Shown in pieces: positions 1-8,327 of a DNA stretch of 64,000 nt. The position numbers were made by a program, and so were the translations under genes. Source of the stretch: a candidate division WOR-3 bacterium (lineage in GTDB: Bacteria; Hydrothermota; Hydrothermia; UBA1063); the NCBI GenBank assembly GCA_039803545.1, contig JBDRYS010000001.1, positions 251,866 to 315,865 on the forward strand, in the 5' to 3' direction. The notes beneath the pieces were generated by a model. That model had not been told where the DNA came from and made no database searches. It saw only the letters and a list, made by a program, of their open reading frames with translations. Every line of letters begins with the position of its first letter. The stretch's first letter is position 1.

Positions 1-25
1 TAAAAGTTTAAGAAAGGGGGTATAA

Positions 26-2560
26 ATGAGCGCTCTATTAGTCGCATTAATGCTGTCTATTCCCCGGTATCTGGTTGTTGATGCTAAGAGAATAGGTCTT
101 GAATATCTGGAAAAACAGGGGGCAAAGGTAATCCAGCAGGTAGACAGTATAACTTACCTTGTGGAAGGCGAATTGGAAAAAATGGACTACTCTCCTTATG
201 AAATTATCCTCTATAGGCCTATTGAAAAGGAAGTGAAGGGGCACTATAAAAGTGGAAAGTACTACATACCAGATTTGCCAGAGGTGTGGAATTATTTTAG
301 CCTAATCAATGCAGACTCAATCTTTGGACTCCTAAATAGACTCGAAGCCTTCAAAACCCGTTATGCCTACACTGATTCCTGTAGAAGGGCAGAAGAGTAT
401 CTGGCTGGCAAGATACAAAATTATGTGAATCTTGGCTATATGTGGCCCTTTAACTATAATGGCACATGGATGAACAATGTTGTTGGTTTGAGAAATGGAG
501 CGGTAAGTGATTTTATATTGATAACTTCTCATCTTGATTCTTATTCCAACGATCCGTGGAATAACGCACCAGGCGCCGATGACAATGGTTCAGGCACCGC
601 TGTAGTTTTAGAATGTGCAAGAGTTTTAAGCAATGTTTCCTCCCCCTTTTTAACCCTTCAGTTTGTTCCTTTCTCTGCTGAAGAATTGGGACTTATTGGA
701 AGCTATTATTATGCGGGGTATGTATCAAGTAATAATTTGCCTTTGCATGGTATTTTAAATTTTGATATGGTCGGTTTTAACCCTCAGGATGGTTATGATT
801 TTGATGTAAATCTTGACACACTTAGTTTGTTTGGTCAGGTTGTTAGGTATGTGATTGACCATTATGTTCAGGGAAATAACCGTTATTCCTATTCCCCTTT
901 TAGTGGGTCTGATCACTATCCCTTCGCAGTAAGAGGATATCCATGGGTTTTCTTGATTGAAGCAAATTATCAGTTGAATCCTAATTACCATCGAACAACG
1001 GATCTGGTTTCTACCCTTGACACCTTGCAAATGATAAACGCCACAAAGGTAGCGGTTGCCACCGCTCTATATTATTCCCTTCTGCCACTACCACCTGAGA
1101 GCCTCTTCGTGGGAAATTATGGTGACGGACATAGCGTTGTTCTAAAGTGGCCTCGTGTAAACGCTGAGGGTGTGAGTTATACCGTATACAGAGGAACTTC
1201 ACCTACAGATCTTTCTTTTGTGACTGAGACCTCTGATACCTTCATTGTCCTTGAAGGGCATCAGGTAGGTGTTACTTATTACTATACTGTTCGATCTAAA
1301 TACAACGGCAGAGAAGGGTTTGGTACCCCCATCAATGGGATCACCGTTGATTCAATACCACAAGCTCCTGTCTTAGTAAAGGCTCAGCCAGAAAGGGGCG
1401 CAATTACTTTGTTCTGGAAGGGGAACACAGAAGGGGACCTTTCCGGTTATAATGTTTACAGAAGTTCAGGTGGTAACTTTTTAAAACTTAATGAAAATCC
1501 CGTCGTTGATACTTTTTTCCAGGATAATTCTGCTACCTCTCCCCTTTGGTATAGTTATTACATTACTGCTGTTGATATAGATGGAAATGAAAGTGATTCG
1601 AGCAACATTTTGTCTGCCCGTCCTGTGACACTCAGTGAAGGGATTCTTGTTATTGATGATTTTCGTGATGGTAGCGGTAGCCCTATAGCCCCAAATGGCC
1701 AAATGCAGAGAAGTTTTGTGGACTCGATATTGGATTATGTGGGAGTTGATACTTTTGATATAATAGATGCAGCACAGGTAAGTGCAATTTCTTTATCAGA
1801 CTTGGGGATTTATTCCTTAGTGTGGGTTATGAGTGATGATGCAAGCGAATACTTAGGAAGTAAGTATAGGAGCGCATTGGCTGAGTATATCTCTTTTGGT
1901 GGAAAAGTCTTGGTAGAGGGCTATAAAAATTCTCAGAATCTCGGAATTGTTTCCTCTTATCCTCAGGCTGTGAAACCCTCTAATTTATTCGGGTTACCAT
2001 TGGACTCTGTTAAGCTAAATGGTGCTATTGACTTTCAGAGAGCTTATAACAGCGGGCTCGGGCTTGAGCTACGACCTGAACCTTCAAAGCTTTTACCTTC
2101 CTGGAATGGGAGAATGCAGAACATAGAAGTTTACGTTTCTAACTCTGTGGAGCCTCTTTTGTATTTTGATTCTTATAGAGACAGTGTAGGTTTTGAAGGC
2201 GGAATCTGTGCTTTCAAACTGGGAGATTCCCTTGTATATCTTGGATTTCCTCTTTATTACATGAGAACTCAGGATGTGGTGAATCTTTTTGCCTATCTTT
2301 CGAATACGGGATTTATTGGTGTAAAGGAAAACTTTGTGGAGAGGGCACCCCGTACATTTTATTCAGCTGGATATTTAGTTTTTGATAAAAATTTCGGTGA
2401 AGCCCTTGGTTATATTTACAATGCTTCTGGCAGGCGGGTTGTCAGTGGAAAATTCGTAGGCAATAAGTTTTATGCAGGTGAATTAAAGAGGGGTATTTAT
2501 TTTTATGAAGTCAAGAGCGATGGCGTTGTTTATAGAGGCAAATTCATAGTACTGAGGTGA
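26..2560 (+). CDS. Secreted M28-family metallopeptidase with fibronectin III-like repeats and C-terminal sorting domain
   Basis: Zinc-dependent aminopeptidase or carboxypeptidase-type enzyme, 844 aa, exported. A hydrophobic start (MSALLVALMLS) fits a short signal peptide, and an AAAGGGGG site lies just before the ATG. Expected M28 ligands are visible: the SHLDS motif (His169), GADDNGSG (Asp185/186), AEELG (Glu219/220), NFDMVG (Asp247) and YHRTTD (His322). Residues about 355-535 look like two fibronectin III-like domains (YTVYRG, YNVYRSS). The end (ELKRGIYFYEVKSDG...KFIVLR) is a type IX-style sorting tail. The middle part, about 540-760, resembles a glutamine-amidotransferase-like or unknown beta domain and I cannot assign it. 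The family call is firm; substrate and export route are inferred. Confidence 0.9.
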   Translation: MSALLVALMLSIPRYLVVDAKRIGLEYLEKQGAKVIQQVDSITYLVEGELEKMDYSPYEIILYRPIEKEVKGHYKSGKYYIPDLPEVWNYFSLINADSIFGLLNRLEAFKTRYAYTDSCRRAEEYLAGKIQNYVNLGYMWPFNYNGTWMNNVVGLRNGAVSDFILITSHLDSYSNDPWNNAPGADDNGSGTAVVLECARVLSNVSSPFLTLQFVPFSAEELGLIGSYYYAGYVSSNNLPLHGILNFDMVGFNPQDGYDFDVNLDTLSLFGQVVRYVIDHYVQGNNRYSYSPFSGSDHYPFAVRGYPWVFLIEANYQLNPNYHRTTDLVSTLDTLQMINATKVAVATALYYSLLPLPPESLFVGNYGDGHSVVLKWPRVNAEGVSYTVYRGTSPTDLSFVTETSDTFIVLEGHQVGVTYYYTVRSKYNGREGFGTPINGITVDSIPQAPVLVKAQPERGAITLFWKGNTEGDLSGYNVYRSSGGNFLKLNENPVVDTFFQDNSATSPLWYSYYITAVDIDGNESDSSNILSARPVTLSEGILVIDDFRDGSGSPIAPNGQMQRSFVDSILDYVGVDTFDIIDAAQVSAISLSDLGIYSLVWVMSDDASEYLGSKYRSALAEYISFGGKVLVEGYKNSQNLGIVSSYPQAVKPSNLFGLPLDSVKLNGAIDFQRAYNSGLGLELRPEPSKLLPSWNGRMQNIEVYVSNSVEPLLYFDSYRDSVGFEGGICAFKLGDSLVYLGFPLYYMRTQDVVNLFAYLSNTGFIGVKENFVERAPRTFYSAGYLVFDKNFGEALGYIYNASGRRVVSGKFVGNKFYAGELKRGIYFYEVKSDGVVYRGKFIVLR

Positions 2561-2562
2561 CT

Positions 2563-3435
2563 ATGGAAAGAGCAGTAATTATTGTTAACCCGGAGTCGAG
2601 GAATTCAAGGAAGTTTAAGGAAAAGCGCAGTGAAGTTTTAGAAAAACTGTTACAAAAATACGATGTTTATATATGGGAAACCGTAAAAGCTGGAGATGGC
2701 ACGCGCCTTGCGGAGAGAGCGATGGAATTTGGGGCTTCGCTAATTATTAGTGCTGGTGGTGACGGAACGTTGAATGAAGTGGCAAACGCTTGTGCAGGAA
2801 AGGATGTAAAGGTCGGAATTTTGCCCTTAGGAATTACCAATGTTTTTGCTTTATCACAGAAGATACCAAGAAATGTTGAGAAGGCAGCGGAAGTGATTCT
2901 AAATGGAAAGATTAAAGAGGTGGATCTTGGTAAGGTCGTAGGGGGAAGATATTTTCATATGATGTTGGGCGCAGGAATTGATGGCTTTACTATAAAGGAG
3001 ATGCCCCACGAGTTTAAAAAGGCTCTTGGTGCTCCTGCTCATGTCGTTATTGCCCTTGTGAAGTATCCTGATTATATGCCAGTTCCAATCTATGTTGAGA
3101 TCGATGGACAGGATTTCGGAATCGGCTATCAAGTGGTGCTGGCAAATATTCCAAATTATGGCGGAAGGATGAAAATGGCCCCTGAGGCGCTTCCTGACGA
3201 TGGTCTTTTAGATGTAGTGATATTCAGAGAAGCTGGCTTTATAAACGATATAAGCCATTGGATGGGGTTTCTTTTGGGTATCCATCATAAGATGGGAAGT
3301 ATTGATATCCATCGCGGTCGAAATATAAGACTTTCCGGTAAAGGCGTTTATTACCATATAGATTCTGAGTTTGGAGGAGAGCTTCCTATCGAGGTGACCT
3401 GTGTTCCGAGAGCCCTTAAGGTAATAGTACCTTAG
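2563..3435 (+). CDS. Diacylglycerol/lipid kinase family protein (YegS/DagK-like)
   Basis: Soluble lipid kinase of the DAGK catalytic family, 290 aa, which phosphorylates diacylglycerol or a related lipid with ATP. The N-terminus has the NPESRN nucleotide-loop motif and the signature SAGGDGTLNEVANA lies at about residues 64-77. PLGITNVFA and the later PDDGLLDV are also typical. The start is set at ATG 2563 because GAGG (2554-2557) sits 5 nt upstream. A GTG at 2557 overlapping the peptidase stop is possible and would add two residues. It follows the peptidase immediately, so it is probably cotranscribed, and it faces the GNAT-like gene tail-to-tail with 2 bp between them and no visible terminator. 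Confidence 0.9.
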   Translation: MERAVIIVNPESRNSRKFKEKRSEVLEKLLQKYDVYIWETVKAGDGTRLAERAMEFGASLIISAGGDGTLNEVANACAGKDVKVGILPLGITNVFALSQKIPRNVEKAAEVILNGKIKEVDLGKVVGGRYFHMMLGAGIDGFTIKEMPHEFKKALGAPAHVVIALVKYPDYMPVPIYVEIDGQDFGIGYQVVLANIPNYGGRMKMAPEALPDDGLLDVVIFREAGFINDISHWMGFLLGIHHKMGSIDIHRGRNIRLSGKGVYYHIDSEFGGELPIEVTCVPRALKVIVP

Positions 3436-3437
3436 TA

Positions 3438-4583
3438 TTAAATAAACTTCCTGTAAACTCTGTAAGTTTTGTACAATTTGCCTCTCATAAATTCCGTTGC
3501 TCTAATAATGAGGTAGTTGTCCTCCAGTAGCCAGGAGACTTCACAGTACTTGAATCTGTTCATAGCCAGAGCATCCTTCATTAGATGGTAGTAGAGGAGT
3601 GAATCTGCACCCTTTCTCCTGTAACCTTTCTTTATCCCCAGTGCAAGAAGTCTAAGACCGTCGACCTTTTTCAAACCTGTTAAGAATTTGATAAATCCGA
3701 AGGGAAAAAGCCTTCCATTGAGTTTTTTAAGGACCTGATTGATGTCTGGAATTATAAGTCCAAAGGCAGCTGGCACACCGTTGTACTCAACGATTTTCGT
3801 CAGTTCAGGTATCACAATTTGTTTTAAGCTATTGGCTAAGTGTTTTATTTCTTCTTCTTCGAAGGCTAAGGATCCCCAGTTTTGCTCCCAGGCGTCGTTA
3901 TAGATGTCGAAGATGATCTTAACTTCTTCATCCAGCTTTTTCAGGTTTACGTTTCTAATAGTAAACCCATACTCTTGGGCTTTCTGTGAAAGCGGTTTTA
4001 ACCTTGATTCAAGCTTGCCTACGAAATTTATGAATTCGTCGTCTATATTTATTATATAGGCAACAAGGTTCTTCGCCTTCTGGAAACCGTAGCTTTCAAT
4101 AAGCTCAATATAATAGGGAGGATTGTAAGACATTCCCACCACTGGGGGGCGGTCAAACCCTTGAATTAATAGCCCACATTCATCATCGTTGGTATTGAAA
4201 TTCATTGGACCATAAACCGTCTCCATGCCTTTTGATTTCAGCCATTCAATTGCTGCATCAAATAATTTGTGAGCGACCTCTTTATCGTTGATACATTCGA
4301 AGAAGCCGAAGAACCCCGCATTTTCGTCATGGATTTCGTTGTATTTCCAATCATAATGGGCGTCTATACGCCCTACTGGCTTTCCATCTTTGAAGGCCAT
4401 AAAGTATTTCGCTTCCTGGTGTTTAAAAACGGGGTTGAGTTTGGGACTGAGTCTTTTAATATCTTCATCTATCAAAGGTGGAACCCAATTAGGGTCTCCT
4501 TTATAGATTTCCCACTCCAGAAGTACAAATTGTTTAAGTGCTTTTTTGTCCTTTGGGTCTATCTCCTTAATTATTACCCCCAT
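3438..4583 (-). CDS. GNAT-like acyltransferase family protein (YghO-type)
   Basis: Protein of 381 aa resembling a family of long GNAT-fold proteins found in Bacteroidetes-like and candidate phyla; the acyl acceptor is unknown. Family-like motifs are YFMAFKDGKPVGRID near residue 60, YGPMNFNTNDDECGLLIQGF around 125, and YNPPYYIELIESYGF. The C-terminal half carries a second acetyltransferase-like section (ALGIKKGYRRKGADSLLYYHL) with an RRKG acetyl-CoA-loop-like sequence. The start overlaps the HAD gene stop by 17 bp, so it is the last gene of the topA-HAD-GNAT unit. Family recognition is moderate, and no specific reaction can be given. Confidence 0.65.
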   Translation of the reverse strand: MGVIIKEIDPKDKKALKQFVLLEWEIYKGDPNWVPPLIDEDIKRLSPKLNPVFKHQEAKYFMAFKDGKPVGRIDAHYDWKYNEIHDENAGFFGFFECINDKEVAHKLFDAAIEWLKSKGMETVYGPMNFNTNDDECGLLIQGFDRPPVVGMSYNPPYYIELIESYGFQKAKNLVAYIINIDDEFINFVGKLESRLKPLSQKAQEYGFTIRNVNLKKLDEEVKIIFDIYNDAWEQNWGSLAFEEEEIKHLANSLKQIVIPELTKIVEYNGVPAAFGLIIPDINQVLKKLNGRLFPFGFIKFLTGLKKVDGLRLLALGIKKGYRRKGADSLLYYHLMKDALAMNRFKYCEVSWLLEDNYLIIRATEFMRGKLYKTYRVYRKFI

Positions 4584-5259
4584 TTTTTATCCCCCTGTTT
4601 AAAAGTTCCTGGTAAAGTTCCTTCCAGTTTTTGCATTCAACACCAAAGTGGATTGCATCCATTCCCACATTCTTCGCCCCTTGCACATCGTTAGCATAGG
4701 AATCTCCTACAAAAATTGCATCCTTTGGGCTTATCCCCAGTCTTTTTAAAGTTTCTTCAAAGATTTTAACATTTGGTTTTCCAAAGCCCAGTTCTTCAGA
4801 GGTCACAATCGCTTCAAAAATATCAATTATGCCGAGTTTTCTCAAGATTGGTTCGATAATTTCATTGTCGATGTTTGAGATTATGGCTAACCTAAAACCG
4901 AGTGATTTCAGTTTTAAAAGGGTTTCTACTGCGTCGGGAAAAGGTTCAGTAAATTCTTCATGGTATTTTAAGTAGAGTTCCCTAAAGGTTTCAAGGTGTT
5001 TAGGCGTTATGTTAATGTTTTTTGATTTAAGAAATTTTTCCACTGCTCTTGTATAAGCGTTAGAGAGATTTTCCCACCTTTCATGTCCAGTTTTAAGAAC
5101 CTCTTTTATTTCGGCCTTTAAAAATTGAAACATTTCTTCAGGAGTTGACGGTATGTTAAACATGTTGATGAATTCCTTATAGAATGCGAGGTGAAGCTTA
5201 TCATCAGATTCATCGGTCACTATGGTTCCACCAAAATCAAAGATCAGGACTTTTTTCAT
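4567..5259 (-). CDS. HAD-superfamily hydrolase (subfamily IA)
   Basis: Cytosolic phosphatase-like enzyme of 230 aa. Motif I is FDFGGTIVTDE with nucleophile Asp8; the usual second Asp (DxD) is Gly here, as in DFGGT/DLGGV-type members of the family. Motif II is AIISNIDNE, motif III Lys is in GFGKPN, and motif IV is VGDSYANDVQGA. The cap domain is the four-helix type between motifs I and II (about residues 18-95). It overlaps topA by 23 bp and the GNAT-like gene by 17 bp, which indicates translational coupling. Because the second motif-I Asp is missing, ordinary phosphomonoesterase activity is less certain than family membership. Confidence 0.85.
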   Translation of the reverse strand: MKKVLIFDFGGTIVTDESDDKLHLAFYKEFINMFNIPSTPEEMFQFLKAEIKEVLKTGHERWENLSNAYTRAVEKFLKSKNINITPKHLETFRELYLKYHEEFTEPFPDAVETLLKLKSLGFRLAIISNIDNEIIEPILRKLGIIDIFEAIVTSEELGFGKPNVKIFEETLKRLGISPKDAIFVGDSYANDVQGAKNVGMDAIHFGVECKNWKELYQELLNRGIKNGGNN

Positions 5260-7555
5260 CCCTTTCCTCCTGTTCTATTTTGTGTTTGCAATGAGGACAT
5301 TCGAGATAGGTTTTCCCTTTTTTATTTTTCTTTTCGAGCATTATGGGGTATCCGCATTGCGGACATTTCTTGTCCACAGGCTTATATTGTGTAATGAATT
5401 TACATTTTGGATAGTTACTGCATCCGTAAAAAACTTTACCTTTCGGCCCCTTCTTTTCAACGATTTCACCATCACATTCTGGACACTTTATTCCCAGGGT
5501 ATAGGGTAGAGTGCCTTTACATTTTGGATAGTCGATGCATCGATAATATTTACCTTTTTTACCCTCTACTAAGATCATCGGCTTCTGACATATCGGGCAT
5601 TTTTTATCTGTAACTTCACTTGCTTCTGCGGGTCTTGTGTATTTGCATTCAGGGTATCTTGAGCAAGCGTAAAACTTTCCGTATTTGCTCCACTTCAAAA
5701 GCAAAGGTGCACCGCAAAGGGGACATACCTCTTCGGTCTTCTGGAGTTCTTCTTTAATCTCCTTTATATTATCTTCAAAGGATTTTAAGTCTTTGCTGAA
5801 CTCTGAGTAGAAATTTTTTAGTACGTCCAAAGCTTTTTTAGTGCCGTTTTCGATTTCATCCAGCTCTTCTTCCATTTTGGCGGTGAATTTTACTTCAAAG
5901 ATATCTCTAAAACGGGAGACCAGAATGTCATTCACTTGAAGGCCCAGTTCAGTAGGAACAAGATATCCCTTTTCTTTTTTGATATATTTTCTTTCGTAGA
6001 GGGTTTCGAGGGTAGGTGCGTAGGTGGAGGGTCTCCCTATGCCGAGGTGTTCCATTGTTCTTATTAGTGAGGCTTCGGTGTATCTTGGCGGAGGCTCGGT
6101 CTGCTCGATTTTATAGTATGCATCAATTATATCAAGCAGTTCACCCTTTGTAAGTTCTGGAATATCCTCATATTGGGGAATTTCACCAAGAATTCTATAA
6201 AATCCTTCGAAGACTAATTTTTTCCCTCTTGCAATGAAGGTGAAACCATTAACCTCTAAATTTGCTTCTTTCGCCTCTTCTCGTGCATAGCTCCCCTGAG
6301 AGGCTATAGCTCTCTTCCATATGAGGCTATAAAGTTTTTGAAAATCACCCTCTATTTTTCCTGTAAGAGACTCAGGTGTTAATTCGGGATGGGTTGGTCT
6401 TATGGCTTCGTGAGCTCCCTGTACCAATTTACCTCCTGTTTCGTGGTTTATTGGTGATGGTGGTAAGTATTCAGGTCCGTAGATTTCTTTTATGAAAGAT
6501 CTTATAGCCGTTACCGCTTTTTCAGAGAGTCTCAGTGAGTCGGTTCTCATATATGTTATTAATCCGAGATTTCTTCCATCGATTTCGACACCTTCATAAA
6601 GCTTTTGGGCTATGGACATGGTCTTACCAGGACTGAATTTATATCTTTTTGATGCTTCCTGCTGAAGAGTCGAGGTTTTCAAGGGAGGATAAGGTTTCAC
6701 TTGTAATAATCTCTTTTCAAAAGATGACACAATGGCTTTTTTGCCCTTAAGTGAGTTTATTATCTCATCAGCTTTTTCTTTACTTTTTATCGGATCTTCT
6801 GTCTTAAGCGTTGCTTCAAAGGTTTTACCGTTTTTTGAAAGCAAGATTTTGATGACGTAATAGGTTTCCTTTTTAAAGGCTTGCCTTTCCCTTTCTCTTT
6901 CACAGATAAGTCTTAAGGCAACGGTTTGGACTCTACCTGCAGATAAACCCTTTCTTATTGTTTTCCAAAGCAGAGGACTTACAAGGTATCCCACTAATCT
7001 ATCGAGAATTCTGCGGGCCTTCTGAGCTTCTACCTTGTTTTCGTCAATATCTCCTGCGTTTTGAATTGCTTTTATGATTTCATCTCTTGTTATTTCAAAG
7101 AAAAGTGCTCTCTTAATTACCTTATTTTTTGCCTTTTTCTCAATTTCTTCCTTTATGTGCTTCGCTATTGCCTCACCTTCCCTATCGGGATCACTGCCTA
7201 TGTAGATTTCTTCTGCTTCCTGAGATTTCTGTTGTATTTGTTTTACTACCTCTCTCTTTTCTGGAAGTACTATAATTTTAGGCTCGAATCCTGCCTTTAT
7301 ATCGACACCTAAGGTATTTTCCGGGAGGTCTTTAATATGGCCCTTTGAGGCAATAACTTCGAATTCTCTGCCAAGGTAATTTTTAATGGTCTTAGCCTTT
7401 GTAGGGGATTCCACTATTAATAGTTTCTTTGCACCTATTTGGGCCTTTCCTGCCTCAATAGGATCGCTTTTCCCTTCCTTTTTCTCAGCCTTTTGCTTGG
7501 AAACGGATTTCGATGTTTTTTCGCCAGATTTTTCTGATTTTTTCTTTTCGGGCAT
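5237..7555 (-). CDS. topA: DNA topoisomerase I (type IA)
   Basis: Relaxes negative supercoils through a transient 5'-phosphotyrosine bond; 772 aa. A Lys/Ser-rich tail of about 42 residues precedes the TOPRIM domain (LLIVESPTKAKTIKNYLG, then GSDPDREGEAIA). The catalytic tyrosine is Tyr335 in ITYMRTDS. Four C-terminal zinc ribbons are visible, starting CPLCG, CPICQ, CPECD and CPQCG, each with a second C-x4-5-C pair (for example CSRYPEC). No Shine-Dalgarno site lies near the ATG; instead TAAAAT (7562-7567 on the + strand) ends 6 nt before it, so the message may be leaderless. HAD and GNAT-like genes follow with overlaps. Confidence 0.97.
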   Translation of the reverse strand: MPEKKKSEKSGEKTSKSVSKQKAEKKEGKSDPIEAGKAQIGAKKLLIVESPTKAKTIKNYLGREFEVIASKGHIKDLPENTLGVDIKAGFEPKIIVLPEKREVVKQIQQKSQEAEEIYIGSDPDREGEAIAKHIKEEIEKKAKNKVIKRALFFEITRDEIIKAIQNAGDIDENKVEAQKARRILDRLVGYLVSPLLWKTIRKGLSAGRVQTVALRLICERERERQAFKKETYYVIKILLSKNGKTFEATLKTEDPIKSKEKADEIINSLKGKKAIVSSFEKRLLQVKPYPPLKTSTLQQEASKRYKFSPGKTMSIAQKLYEGVEIDGRNLGLITYMRTDSLRLSEKAVTAIRSFIKEIYGPEYLPPSPINHETGGKLVQGAHEAIRPTHPELTPESLTGKIEGDFQKLYSLIWKRAIASQGSYAREEAKEANLEVNGFTFIARGKKLVFEGFYRILGEIPQYEDIPELTKGELLDIIDAYYKIEQTEPPPRYTEASLIRTMEHLGIGRPSTYAPTLETLYERKYIKKEKGYLVPTELGLQVNDILVSRFRDIFEVKFTAKMEEELDEIENGTKKALDVLKNFYSEFSKDLKSFEDNIKEIKEELQKTEEVCPLCGAPLLLKWSKYGKFYACSRYPECKYTRPAEASEVTDKKCPICQKPMILVEGKKGKYYRCIDYPKCKGTLPYTLGIKCPECDGEIVEKKGPKGKVFYGCSNYPKCKFITQYKPVDKKCPQCGYPIMLEKKNKKGKTYLECPHCKHKIEQEERDEKSPDL

Positions 7556-7561
7556 GGTTTA

Positions 7562-7567
7562 ATTTTA
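7562..7567 (-). promoter_or_regulatory. -10 box of topA, predicted leaderless start
   Basis: On the minus strand TAAAAT is followed by exactly six bases and then the topA ATG, so a typical start point (seventh base after the -10) falls on the A of ATG. The candidate -35 17 nt upstream is weak (TTTATT, 7585-7590). The only SD-like string, AAAGGA, is 14 nt from the start and too far to act. Confidence 0.5.
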
Positions 7568-7591
7568 AATCCTTTGGTGCGTTTAATAAAT

Positions 7592-8107
7592 TTAATAATT
7601 CAGCTGCAAAATTAACTTTTCTTCTTCGGTCTGGATTTTAATTTCCTTTAATTTTCCACCAGTGTAAGAAAGAACTGCTGTGGCGCCGTTATACGAGATG
7701 CGGTATGGTAAAGATTTGATGGTTTCAACCTGGACGTATAAAGAGTCTTTGTAATTAAGTTTTAAAGAAGTTCCCAAAATCTCATACTTCAATCCAGCCT
7801 CGCTCCAGTTTTGATTAAGCATACTTTTTATAGGCAGTGTGTCTTCGTTTATTTTAATGATTGATGGGCTCAATGGATTTTGTAATATTACAATCCATTC
7901 ATTCCCCTTTTTCGTCATTCTAAAATGGCCGCTCAGTGTAAGGTCAGCGGATTGATAGAGATAACTTCCCTTTACTTCTGAAGATGCAAGCGTTTCATAA
8001 AGTTTTTTTAGATTTTCCTGGAGTTTATTAACATCCAGTTCTTCTTTCAAAGTTTTTCTTGGCATACAGGCAGGAAGAAAGAGGATTAATATTAAGAGCT
8101 TTCTCAT
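7592..8107 (-). CDS. Putative lipoprotein of unknown function
   Basis: Small 171-aa protein with a lipoprotein signal: MRKLLILILFLPAC has a lipobox L-P-A-C with the lipidated Cys at residue 14. The mature part is short and beta-rich with alternating polar and hydrophobic strands (for example ADLTLSGHFRMTKKGNEWIV), reminiscent of LolB/DUF4292-type lipid-binding lipoproteins, but I see no motif that proves this. It lies 36 bp upstream of topA on the same strand. TAAAAT sits 6 nt before the ATG with no SD, predicting a leaderless message. Coding status is supported by the signal peptide and clean reading frame. Confidence 0.65.
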   Translation of the reverse strand: MRKLLILILFLPACMPRKTLKEELDVNKLQENLKKLYETLASSEVKGSYLYQSADLTLSGHFRMTKKGNEWIVILQNPLSPSIIKINEDTLPIKSMLNQNWSEAGLKYEILGTSLKLNYKDSLYVQVETIKSLPYRISYNGATAVLSYTGGKLKEIKIQTEEEKLILQLNY

Positions 8108-8113
8108 GGGTGA

Positions 8114-8119
8114 ATTTTA
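8114..8119 (-). promoter_or_regulatory. -10 box of the lipoprotein gene, predicted leaderless start
   Basis: TAAAAT on the minus strand, followed by six bases (TCACCC) and ATG 8107. No purine-rich SD site is present. The -35 region is poor (TTTTTG, 8137-8142), so this is supported mainly by matching the same geometry at other genes in the window. Confidence 0.45.
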
Positions 8120-8272
8120 AAGATGGAAGTTTGGAACAAAAAAGTTTCCAGCGTTGAAAGTGGAAAATTTTTGATACGCCACTTCGACATATAAAAAGGG
8201 AAGCGGTATCAAGATTCTCTTTGCATTACTGCGCGCAGAAAAGTTATTTTAGGTTGTAAAACCACAGGAAGT

Positions 8273-8308
8273 AAAAGTGGGGCGCCCCTCTCGGGGCGCC
8301 CCACTTTT
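8273..8308 (-). terminator. Strong intrinsic terminator, 16-bp perfect stem
   Basis: Perfect inverted repeat: AAAAGTGGGGCGCCCC (8273-8288), four-base loop, and its exact complement (8293-8308). The arms end in A and T tracts, so it could work in either direction. It lies 20 bp beyond the stop of the minus-strand propeller gene and before the lipoprotein gene, so its natural role is to end the 11389-8328 transcript. Confidence 0.9.
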
Positions 8309-8327
8309 GAGTTCTAAATTCGCCCTG

